The notes: generated by a model not told the origin, from the letters alone. DNA of 23,094 nucleotides from Flavobacteriia bacterium (GCA_949516455.1 CATILC010000121.1:1-23094), one strand, 5' to 3'; counted from the first letter of the stretch, positions 14,938 through 22,321 are shown. A program made the numbers and translations.

Positions 14938-16482
14938 TCAGCGACTTAGATAAAGAAGCCCTTTCTGGGTCTTGTAGCGGTCCCGACTGATCAGATAGTG
15001 CAGCACATAGTTGTACATGCCGTTAGGCTGAAGCTGCCCATTGTAGCGACCGTCCCATCCCAACTCCAGAGAATCAGAATAGAAGACCTTTTCGCCCCAG
15101 CGGTTGTAAATGCTCATCTCGTACTGCAGTATGCCGTTTCCGATCGGCAGGAACACATCGTTGAGCTGATCACCATTTGGGGTAAAGGCGTTGGGGACGA
15201 ACAATCGGGTGGGTGGTGCTCCATAATCCCGCAGGCAAAAGTCTTCTACACTGTCGCCAAAGGTGCTGACGCCACAACTTGAAATACCGCGCACCTCGTA
15301 GTAGCCATTGTACTGGATCTGTATCGAATCATCCTTTGATCCGTTGTTCCACACATAGTCCCGTGCACCATAGGCACGAAGGACCAAAAAACCGCCAGCA
15401 CAGCTGTTTCCTTCCAGGCGGAAGTAGACCGAATCCGAATAGTTGGAAGCGGTCAGAAAAAGGGTCGTGGACGAGTCGCAACCATATGCGCTCTGCCCCA
15501 TATCCGTATAGACGCCATCGGTGCTCAGCATTTGTCCGCCAAACTCTATTTGCTCATTGGCGCAAAGGGTATCGTAGACCACCTTGTTGAAGGTGTCTCT
15601 TTGGGTGAGGTAGAGATAGGAGATCGAATCGCAGCCATTGGGCAAGGTGTTGATGTCCTGGTAGAAGCCCGTCTGGGTGCGGTACTGTCCGTTGAATAGA
15701 ATGGAGTCGCCCTTGCACAGATCGACCGTTAGTTCCACTGTGTCGTTCGTGCAGACCGTTGAGCAGAGTTGCTGTACCTCCGCATTGGTGAGTACTCTGT
15801 CCCACAAGCGGAATTCATCCAGCGCACCGTCGAAGTATTCGGGGATATTGGTCGTCGTATTTTGTCGGCCCATCCCCAGATGACCGGGAGCGGTTCCGTA
15901 CGAAAATGAGCTGGCTGATCCCGATGTCGAGATGGGCGCTGGCTGGCAATTCACCCAGGCAGACGCCTGAACCTGGTTGCTAACGACCAAGGCCACATGG
16001 TACCAGGTGTTGGTCTGGAAATTCTGATTGATGAAAAAGCTCCTTCTGTTCTGGGCTCCCAGTCCGTTCCCATCTCCTAGACTGAACTCGAGTGAACTGC
16101 CATTCACCTGGCAGTAATAGCCCTGATGAGCAGCTGTGTTGAAATTCGAGTAGAAGAGCTTGGCGTTTCCGTTTTGGAAATTCGTGATCCGAAACCAAAA
16201 AGAGAGGGAAATGGGTAAAGTGGCTGGCCGGATACCTGCGGTGGCAGGAAGATCGATGCGCTGGTCCGTGCCATTAAGGAGCACGGCAGAATTGGCGATT
16301 CCACTCGCGTTGGAAATGTATGTGGGATTGTTCACCTCCGTGGCATCATATCCGTTGACGCTGGCATCCTGCGCATTTCCATCGAAGGGATAGTGCACCA
16401 ATTGGCCATTGCTCAGTTGGCCCCATAAGGGGGCAGCAAGGAGCGTTAGGCAAATAAGAACCAAATGAGATTTCCCAATCAC
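14938..16482 (-). CDS. Secreted LamG-domain protein with type-B T9SS sorting domain
   Basis: 514 residues. Signal peptide at 1-21 (hydrophobic LVLICLTLLAAPLWG). Residues about 27-240 form a LamG/concanavalin-like domain: HYPFDGNAQDAS at 30-41, ISLSFWFRI, WYHVALVV, and the closing FDGALDEFRLWDRVLTNAEV at 218-235. Two related ~40-residue Cys modules follow: C..GDSILFNGQYRTQTGFY...NGCDSISYLYLT (256-293) and C.NEQIEFGGQMLSTDGVY...YGCDSSTTLFLT (307-344). Residues about 428-514 are a CHU_C gliding-associated domain (FVPNAFTPNGDQLNDVF, YNRWGEKVFYS, WDGRYNG), the type-B signal for the type IX secretion system. It is thus a cell-surface or secreted protein, possibly glycan-binding. Start is GTG 16482; an in-frame TGA lies upstream and no ATG intervenes. 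Confidence 0.92.
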   Translation of the reverse strand: MIGKSHLVLICLTLLAAPLWGQLSNGQLVHYPFDGNAQDASVNGYDATEVNNPTYISNASGIANSAVLLNGTDQRIDLPATAGIRPATLPISLSFWFRITNFQNGNAKLFYSNFNTAAHQGYYCQVNGSSLEFSLGDGNGLGAQNRRSFFINQNFQTNTWYHVALVVSNQVQASAWVNCQPAPISTSGSASSFSYGTAPGHLGMGRQNTTTNIPEYFDGALDEFRLWDRVLTNAEVQQLCSTVCTNDTVELTVDLCKGDSILFNGQYRTQTGFYQDINTLPNGCDSISYLYLTQRDTFNKVVYDTLCANEQIEFGGQMLSTDGVYTDMGQSAYGCDSSTTLFLTASNYSDSVYFRLEGNSCAGGFLVLRAYGARDYVWNNGSKDDSIQIQYNGYYEVRGISSCGVSTFGDSVEDFCLRDYGAPPTRLFVPNAFTPNGDQLNDVFLPIGNGILQYEMSIYNRWGEKVFYSDSLELGWDGRYNGQLQPNGMYNYVLHYLISRDRYKTQKGLLYLSR

Positions 16483-16487
16483 GGCCG

Positions 16488-16495
16488 CAAAAGTA
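16488..16495 (-). promoter_or_regulatory. -7 promoter box directly upstream of the T9SS cargo gene
   Basis: On the minus strand TACTTTTG (16495-16488) matches TAnnTTTG and ends 5 bases before the GTG start at 16482. This is the same octamer and nearly the same spacing as in front of sulfotransferase 1. No clear -33 element is seen. Confidence 0.4.
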
Positions 16496-16597
16496 AAATG
16501 TTGAACGAGCCCACAGAGCCTTCATTTATTCAAAGACGTTCCATAATGAGAAGACAGACTTGTGTAAATTGTGTTCAGGCTTTGCACACTTCACGGT

Positions 16598-16614
16598 TTG
16601 GACGAGAAGTCCAA
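16598..16614 (+). other. Inverted repeat in the leader of sulfotransferase 2
   Basis: TTGGAC (16598-16603) and GTCCAA (16609-16614) form a perfect 6-bp stem with loop GAGAA, ending 11 bases before the ATG at 16626. It could occlude the ribosome landing region or serve as an operator. The rest of the 143-base gap (16483-16625) shows no clear forward promoter. Confidence 0.4.
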
Positions 16615-16625
16615 TCTTTGAAGCC

Positions 16626-17561
16626 ATGAAATTCGCTCGGCATTACAAGCAGTTGCATCAGCTCGGAAAGATCCTTCCTGCGCGCTTCCCCGTGCTTCCG
16701 CCGGCTGGTACCGATCGCGAGCAGCCGTTCTTCATCGTTTCGGCTGGCCGTTCCGGTTCGACCCTGATGGCCTCTCTTTTGGGTCAGCACAGCGAGATCT
16801 CCATGCCTACGGAACAATTCGTTCTGGCCCAGTCGATCGTGAAATTCAATCTGTTCAACTGGATGCAGTGGGAGGATTGCTCTGCACTGATCTGTTCCGA
16901 GTTCATTCGGTCCAAAGGCAGTCAGGCCTGGTCGCTCGATGCTCAGCAACTCATCGATCAAGTGCATGCTTTTCCAAAGGCGAAACGAAATCTGTGGGAT
17001 CTGCTGGATCATATTTACCGCTCGTATGGGGTGGTGCGCGAAGCGCCAAAACGCATATGGGGCGATAAAACTCCTGGAAACCACGAACATATAGACATCA
17101 TTCGCAGCGTTTTTCCCGAGGCGAAGTATCTCTTTTTGATCCGCGATGGCCGCGATGTGGTCAACAGCTATTTGAAGAAAGCGGACGAATCCGATGATCC
17201 GCTCTTTGGGGTGGAGGAATGGAACAGGAGCATTGAAAAAATGGACGAAATCCGGAAGAAGTTGTCCTCCCTTCAGCAAATGGATCTGCGTTATGAAGAC
17301 CTTGTGGCCGATCCAAAAGCATGCTTCAGTGCTATCTGTTCGTTCCTGGGCTTGGCCTATGAACCCATTCATGAGCGCTCGGGGAAGGGTTATCTGCAGG
17401 AAATGGGATCCATTGGAGAGATGGAGTCCATGGTCCATGTGAACCAGCCGATCAATCCCTCTTCTGTCGGGAAGTGGAAGAATGAATTGGACCCCAAGGT
17501 CTTAGAGCAGGTGCAACCGCTGATGAAAAAGGGGCTCGAACGATTCGGCTATTCGCTCTGA
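16626..17561 (+). CDS. Sulfotransferase 2
   Basis: 311 residues from ATG 16626. An upstream TTG at 16560 would add 22 residues not typical of the family. The PAPS 5'-phosphosulfate loop is SAGRSGSTLMASLL at 39-52. The 3'-phosphate motif LIRDGRDVVNSYL at 171-183 is the classic RDxRDxxxS pattern. DLRYEDLVADP and the C-terminal GKWKNEL...GY block are also usual. It belongs to the Sulfotransfer family but is only distantly similar to sulfotransferase 1 (different loop and C-terminus). The acceptor is unknown. The gene ends inside a perfect palindrome shared with the convergent sulfotransferase 3 gene, with one base between the two stop codons. Confidence 0.9.
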   Translation: MKFARHYKQLHQLGKILPARFPVLPPAGTDREQPFFIVSAGRSGSTLMASLLGQHSEISMPTEQFVLAQSIVKFNLFNWMQWEDCSALICSEFIRSKGSQAWSLDAQQLIDQVHAFPKAKRNLWDLLDHIYRSYGVVREAPKRIWGDKTPGNHEHIDIIRSVFPEAKYLFLIRDGRDVVNSYLKKADESDDPLFGVEEWNRSIEKMDEIRKKLSSLQQMDLRYEDLVADPKACFSAICSFLGLAYEPIHERSGKGYLQEMGSIGEMESMVHVNQPINPSSVGKWKNELDPKVLEQVQPLMKKGLERFGYSL

Positions 17562-17570
17562 ATCAGAGCG
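17554..17570. repeat. Perfect inverted repeat covering both stop codons of convergent sulfotransferases
   Basis: CGCTCTG (17554-17560), AAT, CAGAGCG (17564-17570). The TGA of sulfotransferase 2 (17559-17561) and the TGA of sulfotransferase 3 (17565-17563 on the minus strand) both lie in it. It encodes the ends GYSL and GYAL in opposite directions. There is no T-tract, so it would be at most a weak bidirectional terminator or 3'-end stabiliser. Confidence 0.7.
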
Positions 17571-18411
17571 CGTATCCCATGCTGCGGGCAAAGGAGAGGG
17601 GCTCTTTCCAGTGGCCCTCTAGCGGCTGCTTGGATAGCGTTTTTTTGCTCTGATTCCTGGGTTGGTTCTGTGCCCTTAGGATGCGTTCATCGCCCGGGTA
17701 GGCTTCGTCCATGAATGAAAAAAGTCTTCGGTTCACTTTGGTATCCGCAAAGAGATCTTCTGAGCGGACCTGTAGATAGCGTTCGGAACCGACGCGCTCC
17801 CCGAAAGCGGCGATCGAACTGTTGGTTTCGTTCCACAGCCAGGCGATCTTTTCCGATGTGTGGGTCAAGCCGAGTTCTTCTGGTGGCTGGATCCGTCCTT
17901 CATCGGTCAGATGGGCATCGCTGTACCACTTTCGCTGCAAGCCGCTTCGTATGAAGGCCTCTGGATGCCGCACCAGATGGATGAATCGCGCTTTGGGAAA
18001 CGCCTTGGCGATGCCGTCCGCCAAGAAACAAAGGCGGTTGTTGGTCTCCACATAGCGCAGTCCGCTCAGATGGGCATTGCGTATGAACTCATAGCGTGCT
18101 GCGAGAAAAGCAGCTTCGAGCAGATCGGTCTTTCCCCTCTGCTCGTAGGCCCATCTCGAAGTATAGAGCAGTTCGGGTTGCGGCTCATGTACGGCCTGCA
18201 GTCCGGGAAGTTCATTCAGCAGTTCAGTGAGGTACTGCGTTCCCGCACGGCCAGTGGACAAAACAAAAATTGGCTGGCTTTCCTCCATCACCCGCTCGGG
18301 AAGAAGGGAGGCCTGATCGATGGGAGCATAACGGGCGGCTTGAGCGCGCAACTCAGGCAGAAAGGCCTTTTGCTGCTGCCACCACGTCTTCAGGATGTCC
18401 GTCCACTTCAT
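17563..18411 (-). CDS. Sulfotransferase 3 (divergent sulfotransferase-family P-loop protein)
   Basis: 282 residues. The P-loop-like 5'-phosphosulfate motif LSTGRAGTQYLTELL is at 51-65, and the likely 3'-phosphate segment FIHLVRHPEAFIRSGL at 143-158 has Arg, His-Pro and Ser in the expected order. The end LEGHWKEPLSFARSMGYAL matches the W-K...GY tail of sulfotransferases. These features support a PAPS-dependent sulfotransferase, but the overall sequence is divergent and a different P-loop function cannot be excluded. ATG 18411 lies 4 bases after the stop of the upstream glycosyltransferase, so the pair is probably co-expressed and may modify the sugar that enzyme adds. Confidence 0.78.
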   Translation of the reverse strand: MKWTDILKTWWQQQKAFLPELRAQAARYAPIDQASLLPERVMEESQPIFVLSTGRAGTQYLTELLNELPGLQAVHEPQPELLYTSRWAYEQRGKTDLLEAAFLAARYEFIRNAHLSGLRYVETNNRLCFLADGIAKAFPKARFIHLVRHPEAFIRSGLQRKWYSDAHLTDEGRIQPPEELGLTHTSEKIAWLWNETNSSIAAFGERVGSERYLQVRSEDLFADTKVNRRLFSFMDEAYPGDERILRAQNQPRNQSKKTLSKQPLEGHWKEPLSFARSMGYAL

Positions 18412-18415
18412 TGAT

Positions 18416-19552
18416 TCAGAGGTATTCGTTCAGCAAATCAGCGAATTTTTTTCGAAAATGGACCGCGGTGTATTGCTTGATGTCCTTTTGCAGAGCATCC
18501 ACCCGTTTCCGGCAAACATCCTTTCCTCTTTCGGCCCATTCTTCCAGGCGTTTGGCCGCCTCGTCGGCGTCATCGAAGCGCTGATCGGCATGGGGAATGA
18601 TCTCCTTCTGGCCGCCGCTGTTGTGGACCATGGGCAGGCATCCCTGAGCCAATCCCTGTATCGTGGTGATGCCGAAGGGCTCGTTTCTGAGGTTGTGGAT
18701 GAAAAAGCCTGCAGAACGCAGGGCCTTGTCGCGCTGCTCCACCGATGCATTATTGAGAAGCTGTACATTTTTTGCGCCCAGCGAACGGATGCGCTCTGTG
18801 CATTGGGCGAAATAGTCGGGTTCGTTCACAAAGCCGATCAGGGTGAACGACCAGTCGGGAAGCCGTGCAGCGATCTCGATCTGCTCCAGTTGTCTCTTGT
18901 CCGCTGAAAAGCGTCCCATGCTCACCACTTTCTTCGGGAAGTCATTTTCTGAGGCCGGTCGGATGTGGTCTGCCTCATTCACCGGCGGGTAGAGAACATT
19001 TTCTTCATTCATTCCATAGACCTCCCGGAAACAGGCCGCAGTGAAGGCGCTGTTGAAGATCTGTCGGTCGCCTGAGGAAATGTGCTTGTCTTTTCGGTAG
19101 CGCTTTCTGATGAGCCCCAGCGGATCGTTGGCGATGTCGAATGCCGATTTCGATGGACCTTCCGGAAAATGGATGGATCTCAGAGGAGAGAGCAGACGGT
19201 ATTTTCTGGGAAAGTGCACATAACTGATCATCGGTACAGGACAGCTCAGCCCAAAGGAGGTGTTGTTGGAGTTGATGACCAGATCATAGGCGGAAAGCCG
19301 CGAACCGACCGAACGGTTGAAGTAGAGGATGTTCCATTCAAAAGGGAGTTTGGGCTCCGGAATATTAATGAACCTTAACTTCAGATCCGATCCATAAACC
19401 CGCTTTATTTCAGGTAGATCGATCCGGTTTCTAAAGCAAATGAAATCCGGTTCTATGCCCCGCTCATTGAGCACCCGGACCATCTCAGAGCTGACCTGAA
19501 ATCGACCGCCTCGCTGTACCCGATTTTGAATCAGGGCGACCCGTTCACCCAT
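18416..19552 (-). CDS. Glycosyltransferase, GT4-like, with altered EX7E motif
   Basis: 378 residues. GT-B fold: the N-terminal domain begins MGERVALIQNRVQRGGRF and contains LVINSNNTSFG and ISYVHFPRKY; the donor domain begins at VVSMGRFSADKRQLEQIEIA and continues WSFTLIGF. The block NEPFGITTIQGLAQGCLPMV is the EX7E region of retaining GT4 enzymes, but the second Glu is replaced by Gln (codon CAG). The YVHFP and donor-domain pattern recall the Alg11-like mannosyltransferase branch of GT4, a loose similarity. No signal peptide or clear membrane segment. It lies in a tight minus-strand series: 7 bases after the DUF2147 gene and 4 bases before sulfotransferase 3. Confidence 0.85.
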   Translation of the reverse strand: MGERVALIQNRVQRGGRFQVSSEMVRVLNERGIEPDFICFRNRIDLPEIKRVYGSDLKLRFINIPEPKLPFEWNILYFNRSVGSRLSAYDLVINSNNTSFGLSCPVPMISYVHFPRKYRLLSPLRSIHFPEGPSKSAFDIANDPLGLIRKRYRKDKHISSGDRQIFNSAFTAACFREVYGMNEENVLYPPVNEADHIRPASENDFPKKVVSMGRFSADKRQLEQIEIAARLPDWSFTLIGFVNEPDYFAQCTERIRSLGAKNVQLLNNASVEQRDKALRSAGFFIHNLRNEPFGITTIQGLAQGCLPMVHNSGGQKEIIPHADQRFDDADEAAKRLEEWAERGKDVCRKRVDALQKDIKQYTAVHFRKKFADLLNEYL

Positions 19553-19559
19553 GAAGGAC

Positions 19560-19994
19560 TTACTTGTAACGGGTCCAGGTCGTGCTTCGACCGATCAGGG
19601 AAAAGCCGATGTAGCCCTTGAAGTAAAGGGTGCCGTTGGGATTCATTCGCGCAAAGCAGCTGTAGGTGTTGCCGCTTTTGGTGTCGTAGATCTCACCGCC
19701 TTCCCATTCATCCCCGGTCCACTTCAACCCCTTGAGGATGACACAGCCCTGGATGACCCGCTTTCTCTTGGCGGGATCCGGATTCTTCAGGTCCCTTTTG
19801 GGCTTGCTTCCGTCCGGGTTCACATTCTTCTTGACATATTCCACCTTTCCGTAGAACTTATCGCCTTTTTGGTAGACTTCCACCCGGCCGTCCTTCTCTT
19901 CATTCCACCAAATGCCGACAATGTCTGTAGCTTTCTGGGCAGATAGGACACCGGAGAAGAGCAGTGTCGCGATCAAGAGTACATTTTTGGTCAT
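19560..19994 (-). CDS. DUF2147 family exported protein
   Basis: 144 residues. The signal peptide is at about 1-19 (LLIATLLFSGVLSAQ). The mature part has the DUF2147 pattern: DIVGIWWNEEKDGRVEVYQKGDKFYGKVEYV near the start, RVIQGCVILKGLKWTGDEWEGGEIYDTKSGNTYSC in the middle and GYIGFSLIGRSTTWTR at the end. This is a small beta-barrel, lipocalin-like family of periplasmic or outer-membrane-associated proteins with no established role. ATG 19994 lies 19 bases after the yihY-like stop. The stop is 7 bases before the glycosyltransferase ATG. Confidence 0.9.
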   Translation of the reverse strand: MTKNVLLIATLLFSGVLSAQKATDIVGIWWNEEKDGRVEVYQKGDKFYGKVEYVKKNVNPDGSKPKRDLKNPDPAKRKRVIQGCVILKGLKWTGDEWEGGEIYDTKSGNTYSCFARMNPNGTLYFKGYIGFSLIGRSTTWTRYK

Positions 19995-20013
19995 TCGTCT
20001 AAATTAAGTGAGA

Positions 20014-20958
20014 TCATTCGGTTTCTGAAAGCCCTTGGTTTTCTGCATTCATCGCAGATCGATCAGCCACAGCGACGCTCATGTTGAGCTCAAATCCGAT
20101 GATCAAAACAAAGGCATTGATGTAGATCCAGAGCATGATCACCATCAGCGTACCAATGCTGCCATAGAGCCGGTTGTACTGAGAGAAGTTGTCCACGTAG
20201 TAGCTGAAGCCCGATGATGATGCGATGATCAGGGCGGTCGCGAAGAGCGCTCCGACGGAGAAAAAACCCCATTGCCCTTTGCGCATCGGACTGAAGAAGT
20301 AGAGCGCGCTGACACTGAGCAGAAGCGTTCCCAGAAGAACCATCCAGCGCGTGTTTTGCAGGAGATCTGCATTGGCCTGCTGTATCCAGTCCTTGCCCAC
20401 CATGAAATCTGTCACGCTTTGTGTCATGACAATGGAGATGATCCCCGCAATGAAGACGGCACTGAATATGATCGTAAGCAAAAGGGAGTAGAGGTAGAGC
20501 CTCCAAAATTCCACGCTCTCTTTTCTGTGAATGGTCTGCCCAAAATTGGAGAGCAGCGAGCTGGTGCCATTGGTCGCGAAGAGCAATGCGGCAAAAAAAC
20601 CAAAGCTCAAAAGACCGGAGTTCTTGTTGTTGAGCACATCGGCTATGGTCGTATACGCTGCATCATAAGACTGAGGAGGCAAGACATCCCGCAGCAGGCG
20701 GAAGACTTCTGTCTGCAGATTTGGAATTGGGAAATAGGGGATCAGCGTAAAAAAGAACAGGATGCCGGGGAAAATGGCCAAAAAGAAGCTGTAAGCGATG
20801 CTGCTTGCCCGGGCGCTGATGCTTCCTTCCCAAATGGCTTCATAGAAAAAGCGAAGAATGCTCCGCAAGTTCATTCCCTCCAGAAAGGGAATTCGTATGG
20901 TCTCCATGAGCTTTCCGATCCGCTCTCTGATTCCGTTGGTCTGTGCGCTCCAACTCAT
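20014..20958 (-). CDS. YihY/BrkB family inner-membrane protein
   Basis: 314 residues. About six hydrophobic segments: near 50-75 (ASSIAYSFFLAIFPGILFFF), 120-140 (LLSFGFFAALLFATNG), 155-180, 205-225, 232-255 and 262-285. A charged cytoplasmic N-terminus precedes the first. ASSIAYSFFLAIFPG and the later YGSIGTLMVIMLWIYINAFVLIIGFELN are hallmark blocks of YihY/BrkB. The family was once called ribonuclease BN, which was a misassignment; the real role is uncertain and transport has been proposed. The ATG overlaps the nadC stop as ATGA (20958-20955), so translation is probably coupled. Confidence 0.92.
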   Translation of the reverse strand: MSWSAQTNGIRERIGKLMETIRIPFLEGMNLRSILRFFYEAIWEGSISARASSIAYSFFLAIFPGILFFFTLIPYFPIPNLQTEVFRLLRDVLPPQSYDAAYTTIADVLNNKNSGLLSFGFFAALLFATNGTSSLLSNFGQTIHRKESVEFWRLYLYSLLLTIIFSAVFIAGIISIVMTQSVTDFMVGKDWIQQANADLLQNTRWMVLLGTLLLSVSALYFFSPMRKGQWGFFSVGALFATALIIASSSGFSYYVDNFSQYNRLYGSIGTLMVIMLWIYINAFVLIIGFELNMSVAVADRSAMNAENQGLSETE

Positions 20959-21815
20959 TTATCCTCAATAGCTTTCAGGCTCAGGTCGAGGCTGCCGATC
21001 TGATGGGTCAATGCACCCACAGAAATGTAGTCCACACCACAGGCGGCATAGTGGGCTACGGTCTTCAGGTCGATCCCGCCGGAGGATTCTGTCTCGAAGC
21101 GGCCGTCGATCCGTTGTACGGCTGCTCTTGTCTGCTGAATCGAAAAGTTGTCCAGCATGATCCGGTCTACGCCTCCTTCGTTCAAGACGGCCTCCAGTTC
21201 GTCCATATTGCGCACTTCGATCTCGATCTTCAGCTGAAGTCCGCGTTCTTTCAAATAGGCGCGTGTGGTCCGAATGGCCTGAGCCACGCTTCCGCAGAAG
21301 TCGATGTGGTTGTCCTTGAGCATGATCATGTCGTAGAGTCCCATGCGGTGGTTGGAACAACCGCCGAGTTGCACGGCCCATTTTTCCAATATCCGAAGGC
21401 CGGGAGTGGTCTTTCGGGTATCGAGGATCTGTGTCCCCGTGCCTTTCACCGCTTCCGCATAAACCCTCGACTGGCTGGCGATCCCACTCAGCCGCTGCAT
21501 ATAGTTGAGCACAAGCCGCTCTATGCTCAAAAGCTTTCCTGAAGGGCCGCTGACCACAAAGACGATGTCTCCTTTTCGTACTTCTTGCCCGTCTGCGATG
21601 TGCTGCTCAAAGTCGATCTGTGGATCGAACAGTCCAAAGAGATGTCGGGCCAGTGCCACACCTGCTATGACCCCATCTTCCTTGACCAACAGATGCGCCT
21701 TGCCATGATAAGTTGGATCGATGCAGGCCGCAACACTGTGGTCTGCGTCTCCAAGGTCCTCCTGCAGTGCGTGAGAAAAGTGATCGCTTAGAGAATTGAA
21801 GTCGGGGAGCATCAT
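20955..21815 (-). CDS. nadC: Nicotinate-nucleotide pyrophosphorylase (carboxylating), quinolinate phosphoribosyltransferase
   Basis: 286 residues from ATG 21815 (a second ATG follows at 21812). The frame is open further upstream to 22025, but that part lies antisense to rlmH and does not resemble NadC. It converts quinolinate and PRPP to nicotinate mononucleotide, CO2 and PPi in de novo NAD synthesis; cytoplasmic. Family blocks: EDLGDADHS near the N-terminus, LNYMQRLSGIAS, ILDTRKTTPGLR, LGGCSNHRMGLYDMIMLKDNH and VDYISVGALTH near the end. These include the Arg, His and Lys residues that bind quinolinate and PRPP. nadA and nadB are not in the window. It is the first gene of the minus-strand series and faces rlmH across 35 bases. 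Confidence 0.97.
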   Translation of the reverse strand: MMLPDFNSLSDHFSHALQEDLGDADHSVAACIDPTYHGKAHLLVKEDGVIAGVALARHLFGLFDPQIDFEQHIADGQEVRKGDIVFVVSGPSGKLLSIERLVLNYMQRLSGIASQSRVYAEAVKGTGTQILDTRKTTPGLRILEKWAVQLGGCSNHRMGLYDMIMLKDNHIDFCGSVAQAIRTTRAYLKERGLQLKIEIEVRNMDELEAVLNEGGVDRIMLDNFSIQQTRAAVQRIDGRFETESSGGIDLKTVAHYAACGVDYISVGALTHQIGSLDLSLKAIEDK

Positions 21816-21823
21816 AGGGCCAC

Positions 21824-21840
21824 TAACTTGCGCTAAGTTA
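21824..21840. promoter_or_regulatory. Palindrome between divergent nadC and rlmH, possible operator
   Basis: TAACTT (21824-21829) and AAGTTA (21835-21840) are exact reverse complements around GCGCT. The site sits in the middle of the 35-base gap between the nadC and rlmH starts. It could be a dimeric regulator site or two overlapping degenerate -7 boxes (TAACTTAG to the left, TAACTTGC to the right). No regulator is identified. Confidence 0.45.
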
Positions 21841-21850
21841 AAGCGATTGC

Positions 21851-22321
21851 ATGGAGATCGTCCTTTTGAATTGCGGAAGAACGGAGCCCAAGCTCCTCGA
21901 CGAACAAATGAGCGAACTGGAGAAGCGCATTCAACGCTACCAGAAGTACAGTCGTGTGGATTGTCAGCCTGCAAGGTCAAAGTCCGCCGCCAGAGAACAA
22001 TTGATGCAAAAAGAGGCTGAGGCACTGAACAAGGAGTTGCGCCCTGGCGATCGGGTCATTCTGCTCGATGAGAACGGACGATCGATGAACAGCCGGGGAT
22101 TTGCACAGCAGATGCAAAAATGGATGAACGCAGGTTCCCACCGGATCGTCTTTGTCAGCGGTGGTGCCTACGGTTTCGACCAGCAGATGCGCAGGCGCGC
22201 AGACGACAGCCTGAGCTTGTCGCCCATGACCTGCACACATCAGTTGATCCGGCTCTTTTTTCTTGAACAGCTTTATCGTTGTTTCACCATCCTCAACGGA
22301 CATCCCTACCACAATGACTGA
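21851..22321 (+). CDS. rlmH: 23S rRNA (pseudouridine1915-N3)-methyltransferase RlmH
   Basis: 156 residues, the normal length. It is a SPOUT-fold, SAM-dependent homodimer that methylates pseudouridine 1915 in helix 69 of assembled 70S ribosomes. RVILLDENGRSMNSRGFA lies in the middle. The knot region has IVFVSGGAYGFDQQM and DDSLSLSPMTCTHQLIRLFFLEQLYRCFTI, and the protein ends NGHPYHND as the family does (the C-terminal Y-H is needed for catalysis). Its last 8 bases overlap the rdgB start, so the two genes form a unit. Confidence 0.96.
   Translation: MEIVLLNCGRTEPKLLDEQMSELEKRIQRYQKYSRVDCQPARSKSAAREQLMQKEAEALNKELRPGDRVILLDENGRSMNSRGFAQQMQKWMNAGSHRIVFVSGGAYGFDQQMRRRADDSLSLSPMTCTHQLIRLFFLEQLYRCFTILNGHPYHND

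Noticed and set aside
15554..15805. Repeat-like Cys modules read as possible CRISPR or tandem DNA repeats
   Set aside because: The repetition is at protein level (two related modules of the T9SS cargo). The DNA copies are not near-identical and there is no spacer structure.
21816..22025. 70-residue N-terminal extension of NadC
   Set aside because: It runs antisense through the rlmH start and lacks similarity to NadC. ATG 21815 gives the usual 286-residue length.
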